Part shown: piece after piece, positions 24,148 through 32,724 of the stretch | Numbering within the stretch: position 1 is the first letter of the stretch | How the letters are laid out: each line of letters opens with the position of its first letter | Made by a program: the position numbers and the translations under genes | The notes under the pieces: generated by a model | The model's database searches: none | The model's input: only the letters and a program-made list of their open reading frames with translations | What the model was told of the DNA's origin: nothing | NCBI GenBank assembly: GCA_902771735.1 | Contig: CACXXO010000016.1 | Location: 1-52,357 of the forward strand | From: an uncultured Bacteroidota bacterium | GTDB lineage: Bacteria; Bacteroidota; Bacteroidia; Bacteroidales; P3 | Direction of reading: 5' to 3' | Length of the DNA stretch: 52,357 nt

Positions 24148-26013
24148 ATGGTAGAGATTACACGCACTTTCGACCTGCTGGACCACCTGGTGGAGCTGTA
24201 TCCGAAAGACGATATACTGGCGGGGAAGGTGAATGGAGAATGGGTGAAATACTCGTCGCACGACTACTATAAATATGCCCATTATCTGGCCTACGGACTC
24301 TGCGAGATGGGTCTGCAGGAAGGCGACCGCGTGATAACCATGAGCGGCAACTGCCCTGAATGGAACTTCATCGACATGGCGCTGGCCATGAGCGGTATGA
24401 TACACGTGCCCATCTATCCCACACTCAACACCGAAAGCTACGTCCACATACTGAAACACAGCGAGGCTGCAGCCGTCTTTGTGAGCACCAAGGTGCTGCT
24501 GGGACGCCTGCGCCCGGCTCTCGACCAACTGGAGAGCAAGCCCCAAGTCTACACCCTGGCCAACATCGAAGGCGAGCATCGCACATTGGAAATCCTCAAG
24601 CTCGGCATCGCCAACCGCGACAAATGGATGCCCGAAATCGAGCGTCGCAAGCGCGAAATCACCCCCGACCGGTGGATGACCATGATCTACACCAGCGGCA
24701 CCACAGGACTGCCCAAGGGCGTCATGCTGTGCCATCGCAACCTCTGTTCCAACTTCCTGGCCCACGCACAGGTACAAGTGCTCAACTCGAGTCATCGCGT
24801 GCTCTCGTTCCTGCCGCTGAACCACATCTACGAGCGCTCGCTCAACTACCATTGGCAGTATCTCGGCATCAGCATCTACTATGCCGAGAGCCTCGGCACC
24901 ATCCAGCAGAACATGATGGAAATCAAAGGCGACGGCTTCTGCGCCGTGCCGCGTGTGCTGGAGATGGTCTACGACAAACTCTACGCCGCCGGCAAGGACC
25001 TTTCGGGCATCAAAAAGAAAATCTACGACCGCGCCTTCAAGCACGGCAGCCACTACGACTACTCAGGTCTCCGCAAGTTCTCGCCCATGTACATGGTGGG
25101 ACAGAAAATACTGGACAAGCTGGTATACAGCAAGTGGCGTGAGAAATTCGGCGGCAAACGCCTTATCGTCATCACCGGAGGCAGCTCCATCCAACCCAAG
25201 ATGGTGCGCATCTTCGCCGCCGCCGGCATCAACATCTACGAAGGTTACGGCCTCAGCGAGACCTCGCCTGTCATCGCAGTCAACGACCCGGCACACGGCA
25301 TGGTGAAGATTGGCACCGTGGGACCCATCCTGAGCGGCGTGGAAGTCATGTTCGGCGAGGACAACGAAATCCTCACCCGCGGCCCCCACGTCATGCTGGG
25401 CTATTACAAAGACCCCGAATACACCGCCGAAGTCATCGACAAAGACGGATGGTTCCACACAGGAGACATCGGAGAACTGGTGGGTGGAAAATACCTGAAG
25501 ATCACCGACCGAAAGAAGGACATCTTCAAACTCTCGGCAGGCAAATACGTGGCACCGCAGCTCATCGAGAACATGCTGCGCGAAAGCGAATACATCGAGC
25601 AGGTGATGGTCATCGGCGAGAACGAGAAGCAGGTGGCAGCCATCATCAGCCCAAACTTCAACACGCTGCACTACTGGGCCCTGAAGTACAAGCTGCACTA
25701 CCGCGACAATGCCGAGCTCATCAACCTGCCTCAGACCCATGACAAGATGCGCAAAGTGCTCGACAGCTTTAACAAGACCCTGGCACCGCACGAGCAAATC
25801 AAGCAGTTCCGCCTGGTCACCGACGAGTGGACCCCCAACAACGGGCTCCTCTCCCCCACCCTCAAACTGCGCCGTGCCCCTCTGATGGAAAAATACAAAG
25901 ACCTCGTCGCCGACATCTACGGCAAGGAGAAACCTTCCGCCAACGCTTTCTTCTCGGCCTTCAAGTCGGTGGAACTGCCCACCATCAACCTGCCCTGGCA
26001 GAAGAAAAATTGA
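24148..26013 (+). CDS. Long-chain fatty-acid-CoA ligase, copy 1
   Basis: This 621-residue AMP-forming ligase activates fatty acids to acyl-CoA. It carries the P-loop YTSGTTGLPKGVMLCHRN (residue 181 onward), ITGGSSIQPKMVR, YEGYGLSETSPV, GWFHTGDIGELVGGKYLKIT and RKKDIFKLSAGKYVAPQLIE, the fingerprint of the FadD/FACL group. It ends with NNGLLSPTLKLRRAPLMEKY, a usual C-terminal Lys region. Five bases separate it from the Wza-like lipoprotein gene, so the two are one operon. A second paralogue sits at 30814, with a shorter N-terminal half. Confidence 0.93.
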   Translation: MVEITRTFDLLDHLVELYPKDDILAGKVNGEWVKYSSHDYYKYAHYLAYGLCEMGLQEGDRVITMSGNCPEWNFIDMALAMSGMIHVPIYPTLNTESYVHILKHSEAAAVFVSTKVLLGRLRPALDQLESKPQVYTLANIEGEHRTLEILKLGIANRDKWMPEIERRKREITPDRWMTMIYTSGTTGLPKGVMLCHRNLCSNFLAHAQVQVLNSSHRVLSFLPLNHIYERSLNYHWQYLGISIYYAESLGTIQQNMMEIKGDGFCAVPRVLEMVYDKLYAAGKDLSGIKKKIYDRAFKHGSHYDYSGLRKFSPMYMVGQKILDKLVYSKWREKFGGKRLIVITGGSSIQPKMVRIFAAAGINIYEGYGLSETSPVIAVNDPAHGMVKIGTVGPILSGVEVMFGEDNEILTRGPHVMLGYYKDPEYTAEVIDKDGWFHTGDIGELVGGKYLKITDRKKDIFKLSAGKYVAPQLIENMLRESEYIEQVMVIGENEKQVAAIISPNFNTLHYWALKYKLHYRDNAELINLPQTHDKMRKVLDSFNKTLAPHEQIKQFRLVTDEWTPNNGLLSPTLKLRRAPLMEKYKDLVADIYGKEKPSANAFFSAFKSVELPTINLPWQKKN

Positions 26014-26018
26014 ACAAA

Positions 26019-26810
26019 ATGAAAAACGTGATAACAAAACATCCCTGCCTGTTGTCGCTTCCCATCCTCATGCTGCTGCTCACGGGATGCGGCACCAAGC
26101 ATCGATACCTTTATGTGGAGGATGCGCCGCACAACACCCCCATGACTATCACCAACAACTACGACGCCACCGTCTACCCCAACGACCTGCTCTACATCTT
26201 CGTCCACAGCCAGTCGCCTGAATCGGTGAAGCCCTTCAACGAAGAGACCAACCGACTCAGTAGCGGAAACATCAACGGCTACCTCGTATCGCAGAGCGGC
26301 TACATCACATTCCCCATATTGGGGCGCATCGAGGTGGCAGGGAAGACTCGTGCGCAACTGGGACGCGAGCTTGAAGCCATGCTCTTCGAAGGCGGTTACG
26401 TCACCGACCCCGTGGTGACCGTCGACCTGCTCAATTTCCATGTCACCGTCATCGGCGAGGTGAAAACTCCGCGCCTGATTCATGCCACCGGCAGCCGTCT
26501 CACCATCTTCGAGGCCCTGGCCCAGGCTGGCGATGTCACCATCGACGGTCTCCGCACCAACGTGGTAGTCGTCCGCTCGGGGCAGAACAACCAAACCGTC
26601 GACACCCTCGACCTGACCCGCAAGGAAATATTCAACTCGCCCTACTACTACCTGCAGCAGAACGACATCGTCTTTGTAGAACCCACCCCCGAGAAAAAGA
26701 AGAAGGCGTGGCGCAACGAAGACTGGCCACAATACATCAAAATAGGTTCTTCGGCACTGCAAATGGCCTACATAGCCATCTACCGCATTGCCTATTCCAC
26801 ACAGAATTAG
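26019..26810 (+). CDS. Wza-like polysaccharide export lipoprotein
   Basis: This 263-residue lipoprotein has the lipobox LLLTGC (Cys near residue 24). Next comes a polysaccharide export domain (YDATVYPNDLLYIFVHSQSP, GYLVSQSGYITFPILGRIEV), then an SLBB unit (VTVIGEVKTPRLIHATGSRL, ALAQAGDVT). The C-terminal region (YIKIGSSALQMAYIAIYRIA) would cross the outer membrane in Wza. No polysaccharide genes are near; it follows an acyl-CoA ligase by five bases. It is an isolated member that either serves a remote capsule locus or has another export role. I start it at ATG 26019. Confidence 0.85.
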   Translation: MKNVITKHPCLLSLPILMLLLTGCGTKHRYLYVEDAPHNTPMTITNNYDATVYPNDLLYIFVHSQSPESVKPFNEETNRLSSGNINGYLVSQSGYITFPILGRIEVAGKTRAQLGRELEAMLFEGGYVTDPVVTVDLLNFHVTVIGEVKTPRLIHATGSRLTIFEALAQAGDVTIDGLRTNVVVVRSGQNNQTVDTLDLTRKEIFNSPYYYLQQNDIVFVEPTPEKKKKAWRNEDWPQYIKIGSSALQMAYIAIYRIAYSTQN

Positions 26811-26850
26811 CAAGAGTATACATTCATTCTCAGCGAGATGTAAAATAAAT

Positions 26851-26881
26851 TTTGCCACATCGCGAAAAAATCGTAATTTTG
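26851..26881 (+). promoter_or_regulatory. Promoter of tRNA-Gln
   Basis: TTTG (26851-26854) is followed after 19 bases by TAATTTTG (26874-26881), an exact match to the -33/-7 consensus. The tRNA starts 26 bases after the box. Confidence 0.85.
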
Positions 26882-26906
26882 CATTTTCTTTTGAGAGAAC
26901 ACGGAT

Positions 26907-26977
26907 TGTCCTATGGTGTAATGGTAGCACATCAGATTTTGGTTCTGCTTGTCTAGGTTCGAATCCTGGTAGGACAA
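26907..26977 (+). tRNA. trnQ: tRNA-Gln (anticodon TTG)
   Basis: The cloverleaf is complete: acceptor stem TGTCCTA with TAGGACA, D arm GTGT..GCAC, anticodon loop TTTTGGT with anticodon TTG at 26939-26941, and T arm with GGTTCGAATCC. The first anticodon-stem pair (T27-C43) is a mismatch. CCA is not encoded. It decodes CAA, and CAG by wobble. Confidence 0.96.
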
Positions 26978-26980
26978 CAA

Positions 26981-27014
26981 CAGGCACCCTTTCGGGTGCC
27001 TGTCCTTTTTTTCA
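26981..27014 (+). terminator. Terminator of tRNA-Gln
   Basis: A nine-base perfect stem (CAGGCACCC/GGGTGCCTG, 26981-26989 and 26994-27002) with a TTTC loop is followed by TCCTTTTTTTTC. Confidence 0.93.
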
Positions 27015-27046
27015 TATAAAAATATATCAACACTTTATGATCCCCG

Positions 27047-27085
27047 AAGGCACTCAACCGCCTGGCTGGGTGCCTTTTTTGTTTT
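27047..27085 (+). terminator. Second terminator-like hairpin downstream of tRNA-Gln
   Basis: AAGGCACTCA pairs with TGGGTGCCTT (one G-T pair) across a ten-base loop, followed by TTTTTTGTTTT. It resembles the previous terminator (GGCAC stem) and may be a backup or the end of a lost neighbouring RNA gene. Confidence 0.75.
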
Positions 27086-27123
27086 CACATGCAATAAAAC
27101 AGCTTTTACTCCGTTATTTAGGC

Positions 27124-28140
27124 ATGAAAAGAAACAAAGTTCTCATCGTGTATACCGGCGGCACCATCGGCATGGTGCAGGACGAGAACGGCTCGCTCCA
27201 CCCCTTCGCCCTCGACCGCATCTACGACGCTGTCCCCCAGCTGAAAAGCTGCCAATACGGCATCGATTCCATCACCCTGCCCAGCATCATCGACTCCAGT
27301 TGCATGACGCCATCCATGTGGGTGAACATTGCTGAAATCATCGAGCGCGAATACGACCGCTATGACGGCTTTGTTGTTCTCCACGGCACCGACACCATGG
27401 CCTACACCGCCTCAGCCTTGAGCTTCATGTTCAAGAACCTCGACAAGCCCATTGTCTTCACCGGCAGTCAGCTGCCGTTGGGCATGCTGCGCAGCGACGG
27501 ACGCGAGAACATCATCTGCGCCCTCGAGATTGCTTCCACACGCTTGGTTACCATCCCCGAGGTGTGCATCTTCTTCGAGAGCCACCTCTACCGCGGCAAC
27601 CGCAGCACCAAAATCAACGCCGAGAACTTCGACGCCTTCGAGTCATACAATTATCCCTCGCTGGCCAAAGCGGGCATCAACATCTCCTTCAAGGAACATC
27701 TGTTCCTCCCCATGCCCACCGAGCCCCTGCAGGTGCGCAAGAAATTCGACACCCGCGTGGCTATCCTGAAACTCTTCCCCGGCATCGGTCCCGAGATAGT
27801 CAACTCCGTGCTGCACACCCCTGAACTACAGGGTGTGGTCATCGAGACCTACGGCTCGGGCAACGCCCCCACCGACGAGTGGTTCATCTCGGCCCTCGAC
27901 GACGCCATCCGCCGCGGCATCATCGTGCTGAACGTCACCCAATGCAAGGCCGGCTCGGTGAAGATGCGCCAATATGCCGCCAGCTGCGACATGGACCGCA
28001 TCGGTGTCATAGGCGCCGGCGACATCACCATAGAGGCCGCCATCGCCAAAATGATGTGTCTCCTCGGCGAATATCCCGACGACAAGGCCCACGTCAAAAT
28101 GCGCCTCAGCCAGTCGCTTCGCGGCGAGATCACAGAATAA
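27124..28140 (+). CDS. ansA: Type I L-asparaginase
   Basis: This 338-residue enzyme hydrolyses asparagine to aspartate and ammonia. Both catalytic Thr motifs are intact: VLIVYTGGTIGMVQDENG near the N-terminus and VVLHGTDTMAYTASALSFM around residue 90, followed by PIVFTGSQLPLGMLRSDGRE. No signal peptide is present, which fits the cytoplasmic type I rather than the secreted type II enzyme. The start is ATG 27124; an upstream in-frame stretch crosses the tRNA terminators and is excluded. The PorT-like gene begins 19 bases beyond its stop. Confidence 0.93.
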   Translation: MKRNKVLIVYTGGTIGMVQDENGSLHPFALDRIYDAVPQLKSCQYGIDSITLPSIIDSSCMTPSMWVNIAEIIEREYDRYDGFVVLHGTDTMAYTASALSFMFKNLDKPIVFTGSQLPLGMLRSDGRENIICALEIASTRLVTIPEVCIFFESHLYRGNRSTKINAENFDAFESYNYPSLAKAGINISFKEHLFLPMPTEPLQVRKKFDTRVAILKLFPGIGPEIVNSVLHTPELQGVVIETYGSGNAPTDEWFISALDDAIRRGIIVLNVTQCKAGSVKMRQYAASCDMDRIGVIGAGDITIEAAIAKMMCLLGEYPDDKAHVKMRLSQSLRGEITE

Positions 28141-28159
28141 AAGACAAGATTCTTTAATT

Positions 28160-28903
28160 TTGAAGACAAGAAAAACAAGCAAACCATTTTTTTACACAAA
28201 AGGCCTCTTCCTTTTGTCCCTGTTGTCTTTGTTGTCTTCAAACGTGAACGCCCAGGTAGGCAACCTCGGCAAATTCGACTCCCGCCTGCTGCACTACGGC
28301 ATCCAGGTAGGTCTGACGATGTCGAAATTCGATCTTGAGTTCTCATCCGACGAGGCTCTGCGCCAAGAGCTCCAAGGCACCACTTCCTACTACGCCCCGG
28401 GATTCCATATCGCTGTCATCGGCGACCTGCGCCTCAGCAAATGGTTCAACCTACGCCTGTTGCCCGGCGTGACCCTCATCACGCGCGACGTCACCTACTC
28501 TTGGGAGCCAGGCTATCTCGCGTCTCACCGGCTTGCCGAGCTCTCGCGCAACGTCGAGTCGGTCTACGGCGATTTCCCCATCGAATTGAAATTCCGCTCG
28601 ATACGCTATAACAACTTCCGCCCCTACATCACAGCGGGTGTCTCCTACGGTTTCGACTTCGCCTCGCTGCGCAAAAACCGCAACCGCACCGACGAAAGCA
28701 TCATCCGCTTGGAGCCCAGCGATTTTCGCTATTCCATGGGACTTGGATTCGATGTCTTTTTACGCTACGTGAAATTCGCCATCGACCTCAAAGTAACCTT
28801 TGGATTTCCCAATCTCAAGGTGGAAGACCCCGACGTATACATCCGCGCGTTCGACTACCTCAACTCGCGCACCGTGATGTTAAGTTTTACCTTTGAAGGC
28901 TGA
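28160..28903 (+). CDS. porT: PorT-like outer-membrane beta-barrel protein
   Basis: This 247-residue protein has a signal peptide ending NVNAQ (near residue 32), then alternating strands and aromatic residues typical of an eight-strand barrel: LHYGIQVGLTMSKFDLEFS, FHIAVIGDLRLSKWFNLRLL, RPYITAGVSYGFDFASLRKN, RYSMGLGFDVFLRYVKFAID and a last strand ending in Phe. Length and several motifs match PorT, a component of the type IX secretion system of Porphyromonas. The start must be TTG 28160, as no ATG lies ahead of the signal peptide. A type IX cargo protein is encoded at 38287. Its stop nearly meets the convergent flavoprotein stop. Confidence 0.75.
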   Translation: MKTRKTSKPFFYTKGLFLLSLLSLLSSNVNAQVGNLGKFDSRLLHYGIQVGLTMSKFDLEFSSDEALRQELQGTTSYYAPGFHIAVIGDLRLSKWFNLRLLPGVTLITRDVTYSWEPGYLASHRLAELSRNVESVYGDFPIELKFRSIRYNNFRPYITAGVSYGFDFASLRKNRNRTDESIIRLEPSDFRYSMGLGFDVFLRYVKFAIDLKVTFGFPNLKVEDPDVYIRAFDYLNSRTVMLSFTFEG

Positions 28904-30499
28904 TCAGCTATTCTTTTCCACCGCCGACACAGAAATCCTCTCGACACAGCGCATGCCGTCGAGAGCCGAAGAGACGATGCCCCCGGCATAGCCAGCGCCT
29001 TCGCCGCAGGGATAGAGTCCCTGCAGTTGAGGGTGTTGCAGGGTTTCCTTGTCGCGGGGTATGCGCACGGGCGACGAGGTGCGGCTCTCGACAGCCAGAA
29101 GCGAGGCGTCCTCGGTGATAAAGCCATGCATCCTGCGATCGAAATCTTTGAAACCTCCTATCAGGCAGTCGACAACAAAGTCGGGCAATATCTCGTGGAG
29201 CGGTGCCGAGACGCATCGTCCCATATAGTTGCTTCTGTTGAGCCGGGAGCTGGTACGTCTCTGCAAAAAATCCACCAGCCGTTGCGACGGAGCATCGATA
29301 CAGCCTCCGGCAGCTTCGAACATCCTCTGCTCTACCGCTTTCTGAAAATCGAGCAACGCATGCCATCCTTCGCCACCCACATCTTCGGGCGAGACGGTGA
29401 CGGCGATGCCACTGTTGGCAAAACCGCTGTTGCGTGCAGCGTTGCTCATGCCGTTCACCACCTGCTGTCCACCTGCCGTGGCAGCCGGGACGATGACGCC
29501 GCCAGGACACATGCAGAACGAGAAGACCCCATGTCCACCCACTTGGGTGACAAGGCTGTAGGTGGCAGGTGGCAACAACTTTGAGTAGCCTTTGCCATGG
29601 TACTGTATCTCGTTGATGAGTTCCTGCGGATGCTCCACACGCACACCGAGGGCGAAAGGCTTGGCCTCGAGCCGCCAGCCACGGCGTGCAAAAAGTTCAT
29701 AGATGTCGCGGGCCGAATGACCCGTGGCGAGGACAACGGCATCGCCCTCGATGCCGGCGCCGTCGGCTGTGACCACTCCACGTACACGTCCGTCCTTGAC
29801 AATCAGGTCGGTTATACGGGTGTTGAAATGATATTCGCCACCGCCTTTAATAATAGATTCGCGCATACGCGCAATAATGGCCGGCAGACGGTCGGTGCCG
29901 ATATGGGCATGGACGTCGACCATGATGTCGGGGTCGGCGCCATGTTCGACAAAAAGACGCAGCACCTCGCCCACATCGCCACGCTTGGTGGACCGTGTGT
30001 AGAGCTTGCCGTCACTGTATGTTCCCGCACCGCCCTCGCCGAAGCACCAGTTGCTGTCGGGATTCACCTCCTTGGTTCTCACCAAGTTGACAATGTCTTT
30101 CTTGCGTTCCTCGACAGGTTTTCCGCGCTCCACGACAACCGGCTTCATGCCCAGCTGCAAAGCCTTCAAGGCGGCAAAGAGTCCGGCAGGACCAGCACCG
30201 ACAATGACAACTGTACGCGAAGAATGTGGAGCGAAAAAAGAAGAACAGGGCTGCATCACCGCGCTTGCACCAGGGAATTTCACATCACCAGCGCCCAACC
30301 CATCATTTATCTCTATCGTACAATGGTACAACACATTGCGTCGACGGCAATCAATACTGCGACGCGTGATGCGGAAAGGTTCCAAATCCCCCGGACGGGA
30401 GCCCAAAGCACGCGCCACGGCACACCGCACGGCGGCCTCGGAGGCATATTCCTCAGGAGTCAGGTCAATCTGTATCTGCTTCATGCGCTGCTTTTTCAT
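28904..30499 (-). CDS. FAD-dependent oxidoreductase of the uncharacterised NAD(FAD)-utilising family
   Basis: This 531-residue flavoprotein has the dinucleotide loop VVIVGAGPAGLFAALKALQLG around residue 95, preceded by an N-terminal domain with LTPEEYASEAAVR and RRSIDCRRRN. Further motifs are CFGEGGAGTYSDGKLYTRS, VLATGHSARDIYELF, FALGVRVEHPQ and the C-terminal GLYPCGEGAGYAGGIVSSA. The family is widespread in Bacteroidota, with no proven reaction. ATG 30499 or ATG 30484 are both possible starts. It is separate from the divergent acyl-CoA ligase gene, and the shared gap holds a palindromic element. Its stop TGA is adjacent to that of the porT gene in a TGATCA palindrome. Confidence 0.88.
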   Translation of the reverse strand: MKKQRMKQIQIDLTPEEYASEAAVRCAVARALGSRPGDLEPFRITRRSIDCRRRNVLYHCTIEINDGLGAGDVKFPGASAVMQPCSSFFAPHSSRTVVIVGAGPAGLFAALKALQLGMKPVVVERGKPVEERKKDIVNLVRTKEVNPDSNWCFGEGGAGTYSDGKLYTRSTKRGDVGEVLRLFVEHGADPDIMVDVHAHIGTDRLPAIIARMRESIIKGGGEYHFNTRITDLIVKDGRVRGVVTADGAGIEGDAVVLATGHSARDIYELFARRGWRLEAKPFALGVRVEHPQELINEIQYHGKGYSKLLPPATYSLVTQVGGHGVFSFCMCPGGVIVPAATAGGQQVVNGMSNAARNSGFANSGIAVTVSPEDVGGEGWHALLDFQKAVEQRMFEAAGGCIDAPSQRLVDFLQRRTSSRLNRSNYMGRCVSAPLHEILPDFVVDCLIGGFKDFDRRMHGFITEDASLLAVESRTSSPVRIPRDKETLQHPQLQGLYPCGEGAGYAGGIVSSALDGMRCVERISVSAVEKNS

Positions 30500-30554
30500 T
30501 CAACATTTTCACTTTCAAAACATTCCCCGCCATTTCCACCTCTCTTTCCACCTG

Positions 30555-30562
30555 CAAAGGTA
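30555..30562 (-). promoter_or_regulatory. -7 box of the flavoprotein gene
   Basis: On the minus strand TACCTTTG matches TAnnTTTG about 55 bases before the start codon. A -33 TTTG at the usual spacing is not clear. Confidence 0.55.
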
Positions 30563-30627
30563 CACAAAAAACCGAAAATATTAAAAACACTCTTACCCCC
30601 AACCTCGTCCCAATACCCTTCCAAAGC

Positions 30628-30683
30628 CCTACCAACCCCCTACCAACTCCTACCGTGGTAGGAGTTGGTAGGGGGTTGGTAGG
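30628..30683. repeat. Palindromic element, copy C
   Basis: Perfect 27-base arms (30628-30654 and 30657-30683) around GT have the usual CCTACCAACTCCTACC core. The outer arm is CCAACCCCC/GGGGGTTGG, again with matching changes on both sides. The tail seen in copies A, B and E is poorly kept here; only ATAACCACC near 30711 resembles it. Confidence 0.9.
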
Positions 30684-30753
30684 TAGATGGTAGGCATCTA
30701 ATACCTTGTATATAACCACCTTATAGCTGTTGGTTGAAAATTTATTATTTTTC

Positions 30754-30786
30754 TTGCACATGGTATCGAAAAAATTCGTATTTTTG
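30754..30786 (+). promoter_or_regulatory. Promoter of the second acyl-CoA ligase gene
   Basis: TATTTTTG (30779-30786) matches TAnnTTTG, with TTG at 30754-30756 about 22 bases upstream. The ATG is 28 bases beyond the box. Confidence 0.65.
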
Positions 30787-30813
30787 CAAAATTAACATAA
30801 ATTAAAAAATCCT

Positions 30814-32598
30814 ATGCAAGAACCTACCCGACTGTTCGACTTGTTGCCTTGGAGAAAAGAACTTCACCCCGAGCGCCCCGTTTTCAAATTCAAAGAAAAC
30901 GGAGAATGGAAAGAGCATTATATCGACGAATACATCGAGAAAGTTGACCTTATCAGCTACGCCCTCATGCACCTCGGCGTGAAGAAGGGCGAGAACATCG
31001 GCCTCATCTCCGCCGGACGTCCAGAGTGGAACTATGTCGACTTCGGTGTACAGCAGACGGGTGCCGTGTTGCTGCCCATCTACCCAACCATCAGCGAGGA
31101 AGACTACCAATACATTCTCAACGACGCCCAGGTGCGCCTGCTGGTGGTCGAGACTCCGGCGCTGTACAAGAAGATCAGCAGCATACGTGAAAAACTGCCG
31201 CATTTGGAGAATCTCTGCACCATCGTCCCCATGGAGGGCGTGAAGTCGATAGACGACATCTACGAGATTGGACGCCAATATGTAAGAGAGCATCCCGAGG
31301 CTCCTGTCCTACTGCAGGAGATGAAGGACGCGCTGACCATCGACGACGTGTGCACGATGATCTACACCAGCGGTACCACGGGAGTGCCCAAGGGCGCCAT
31401 GCTGACCCATAGAGGACTGATAATGAATGTGCAGGAAATCAAGGAGAGCCCTGGAAAGACGTGGACCAAGGCTCTGTCGTGGCTGCCCATGTGCCACATC
31501 TACGAGCGCATGATGGGCTACCTCTACCAGTGGCTCTGCTTCACCATCGCCTATGCCGAGAGCATCGCCAAGGTGGGCGACAACTGCAAGGAGTTCAGCC
31601 CCAACATGATGGCCTGCGTGCCACGATTCATCGAGAAGGTCTACGACAAGATTTATCGCAAAGGCGAGAAGATGAGCGGCATCAAGAAGAAAATCTTCAA
31701 TTGGGCTATCGACTTGGCCTTCGAATACGAGCTCGACGAAAGCAAGCTTTCGACATGGTACAAACTGCAGAAGAAGTGGGCCGACAAACTGGTCTACAAG
31801 GAGATACGCGAAAGCATGGGTGGCGAGCTCTATATGCTTGTCAGCGGCGGCGCCACCATCCAGCCACGCCTCACACGGTTCTTCTCCTGCGTGGGTCTGG
31901 ACCTCTACGAAGGCTACGGCCTCACCGAGTGCTCGCCACTCATCGCCGTGACCAACTCGAATAAGAAGGGCCGCAAGATTGGCTCCGTAGGCTTCGCCAT
32001 GCGCGAAATAGAAGTGCGCATCGACCCGAAAACCAACGAGATACAATGCCGCGGAGGCAACGTGATGAAAGGCTACTACAACCAGCCCGAGCTCACCGCC
32101 GAAGCCATCGACCAAGAGGGGTGGTTCCATACCGGCGACACCGGCTTCTTCGACCCCGACGGCTACCTCTTCATCACCGGACGCACCAAGAGCATGTTCA
32201 AAACCTCGATGGGTAAATACATTAATCCCGAGGTGATTGAGGAAAAGATGAAACAGGCGCCCTTCATCCTCGACATGATGGTGGTGGGTGCCGACCAAAA
32301 GTTTGCCGCTGCCGTCATCGCTCCCGACTTCGACATGCTGAAGGACTGGTGCAAACGCCATGGTGTCACCGCCGAGACAAAGGAAGAGATGATTGCCGAC
32401 AAGACCGTCATTGCCCGTTATCAAAAAGTTATCGACAAATACAACGCCGAACTCGGTGTCACCGAACAGGTGAAGAACTTCGTCCTCGTAGCCGACACCT
32501 GGAGCGAGAGCAACAAGATGCTCACCCCCACCCAGAAGCTCATCCGCCGCAACGTCAGCGCCGCCTACAAGGACCAGATCGAGGCGCTGTTCAAATAA
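30814..32598 (+). CDS. Long-chain fatty-acid-CoA ligase, copy 2
   Basis: This 594-residue AMP-forming ligase has the motifs MIYTSGTTGVPKGAMLTHRG (residue 182 onward), MCHIYERMMGYLYQWLCF, LVSGGATIQPRLTRFF, YEGYGLTECSPLIAV, GWFHTGDTGFFDPDGYLFIT and RTKSMFKTSMGKYINPEVIE. It is a paralogue of the ligase at 24148, being equally long in the core but differing throughout. FadD-type enzymes activate fatty acids for oxidation or lipid assembly. It appears to be monocistronic, with its own promoter and a strong terminator. Confidence 0.93.
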   Translation: MQEPTRLFDLLPWRKELHPERPVFKFKENGEWKEHYIDEYIEKVDLISYALMHLGVKKGENIGLISAGRPEWNYVDFGVQQTGAVLLPIYPTISEEDYQYILNDAQVRLLVVETPALYKKISSIREKLPHLENLCTIVPMEGVKSIDDIYEIGRQYVREHPEAPVLLQEMKDALTIDDVCTMIYTSGTTGVPKGAMLTHRGLIMNVQEIKESPGKTWTKALSWLPMCHIYERMMGYLYQWLCFTIAYAESIAKVGDNCKEFSPNMMACVPRFIEKVYDKIYRKGEKMSGIKKKIFNWAIDLAFEYELDESKLSTWYKLQKKWADKLVYKEIRESMGGELYMLVSGGATIQPRLTRFFSCVGLDLYEGYGLTECSPLIAVTNSNKKGRKIGSVGFAMREIEVRIDPKTNEIQCRGGNVMKGYYNQPELTAEAIDQEGWFHTGDTGFFDPDGYLFITGRTKSMFKTSMGKYINPEVIEEKMKQAPFILDMMVVGADQKFAAAVIAPDFDMLKDWCKRHGVTAETKEEMIADKTVIARYQKVIDKYNAELGVTEQVKNFVLVADTWSESNKMLTPTQKLIRRNVSAAYKDQIEALFK

Positions 32599-32627
32599 CG
32601 ACGAATTGTACTAATTAAGCAAATAAG

Positions 32628-32668
32628 CTGCCGCAGGTCAATTTCCTCGAATTGGCCTGCGGCATTTT
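32628..32668 (+). terminator. Terminator after the second acyl-CoA ligase gene
   Basis: A 15-base stem (GCCGCAGGTCAATTT/GAATTGGCCTGCGGC, two G-T pairs, 32630-32644 and 32649-32663) with loop CCTC is followed by ATTTTAT. It lies between convergent genes and may serve both. Confidence 0.85.
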
Positions 32669-32724
32669 ATCACGAACACATTAAAAAGCCATCCACTTGG
32701 TGGCGTATACCGTGGAGAATAATT

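Noticed and set aside
26788-27123. N-terminal extension of the asparaginase frame
   Set aside because: It runs through tRNA-Gln and two terminators; the family start fits ATG 27124.
30465-30761. 98-residue minus-strand ORF over palindromic copy C
   Set aside because: It only translates the palindrome and the flavoprotein leader; there is no family likeness.
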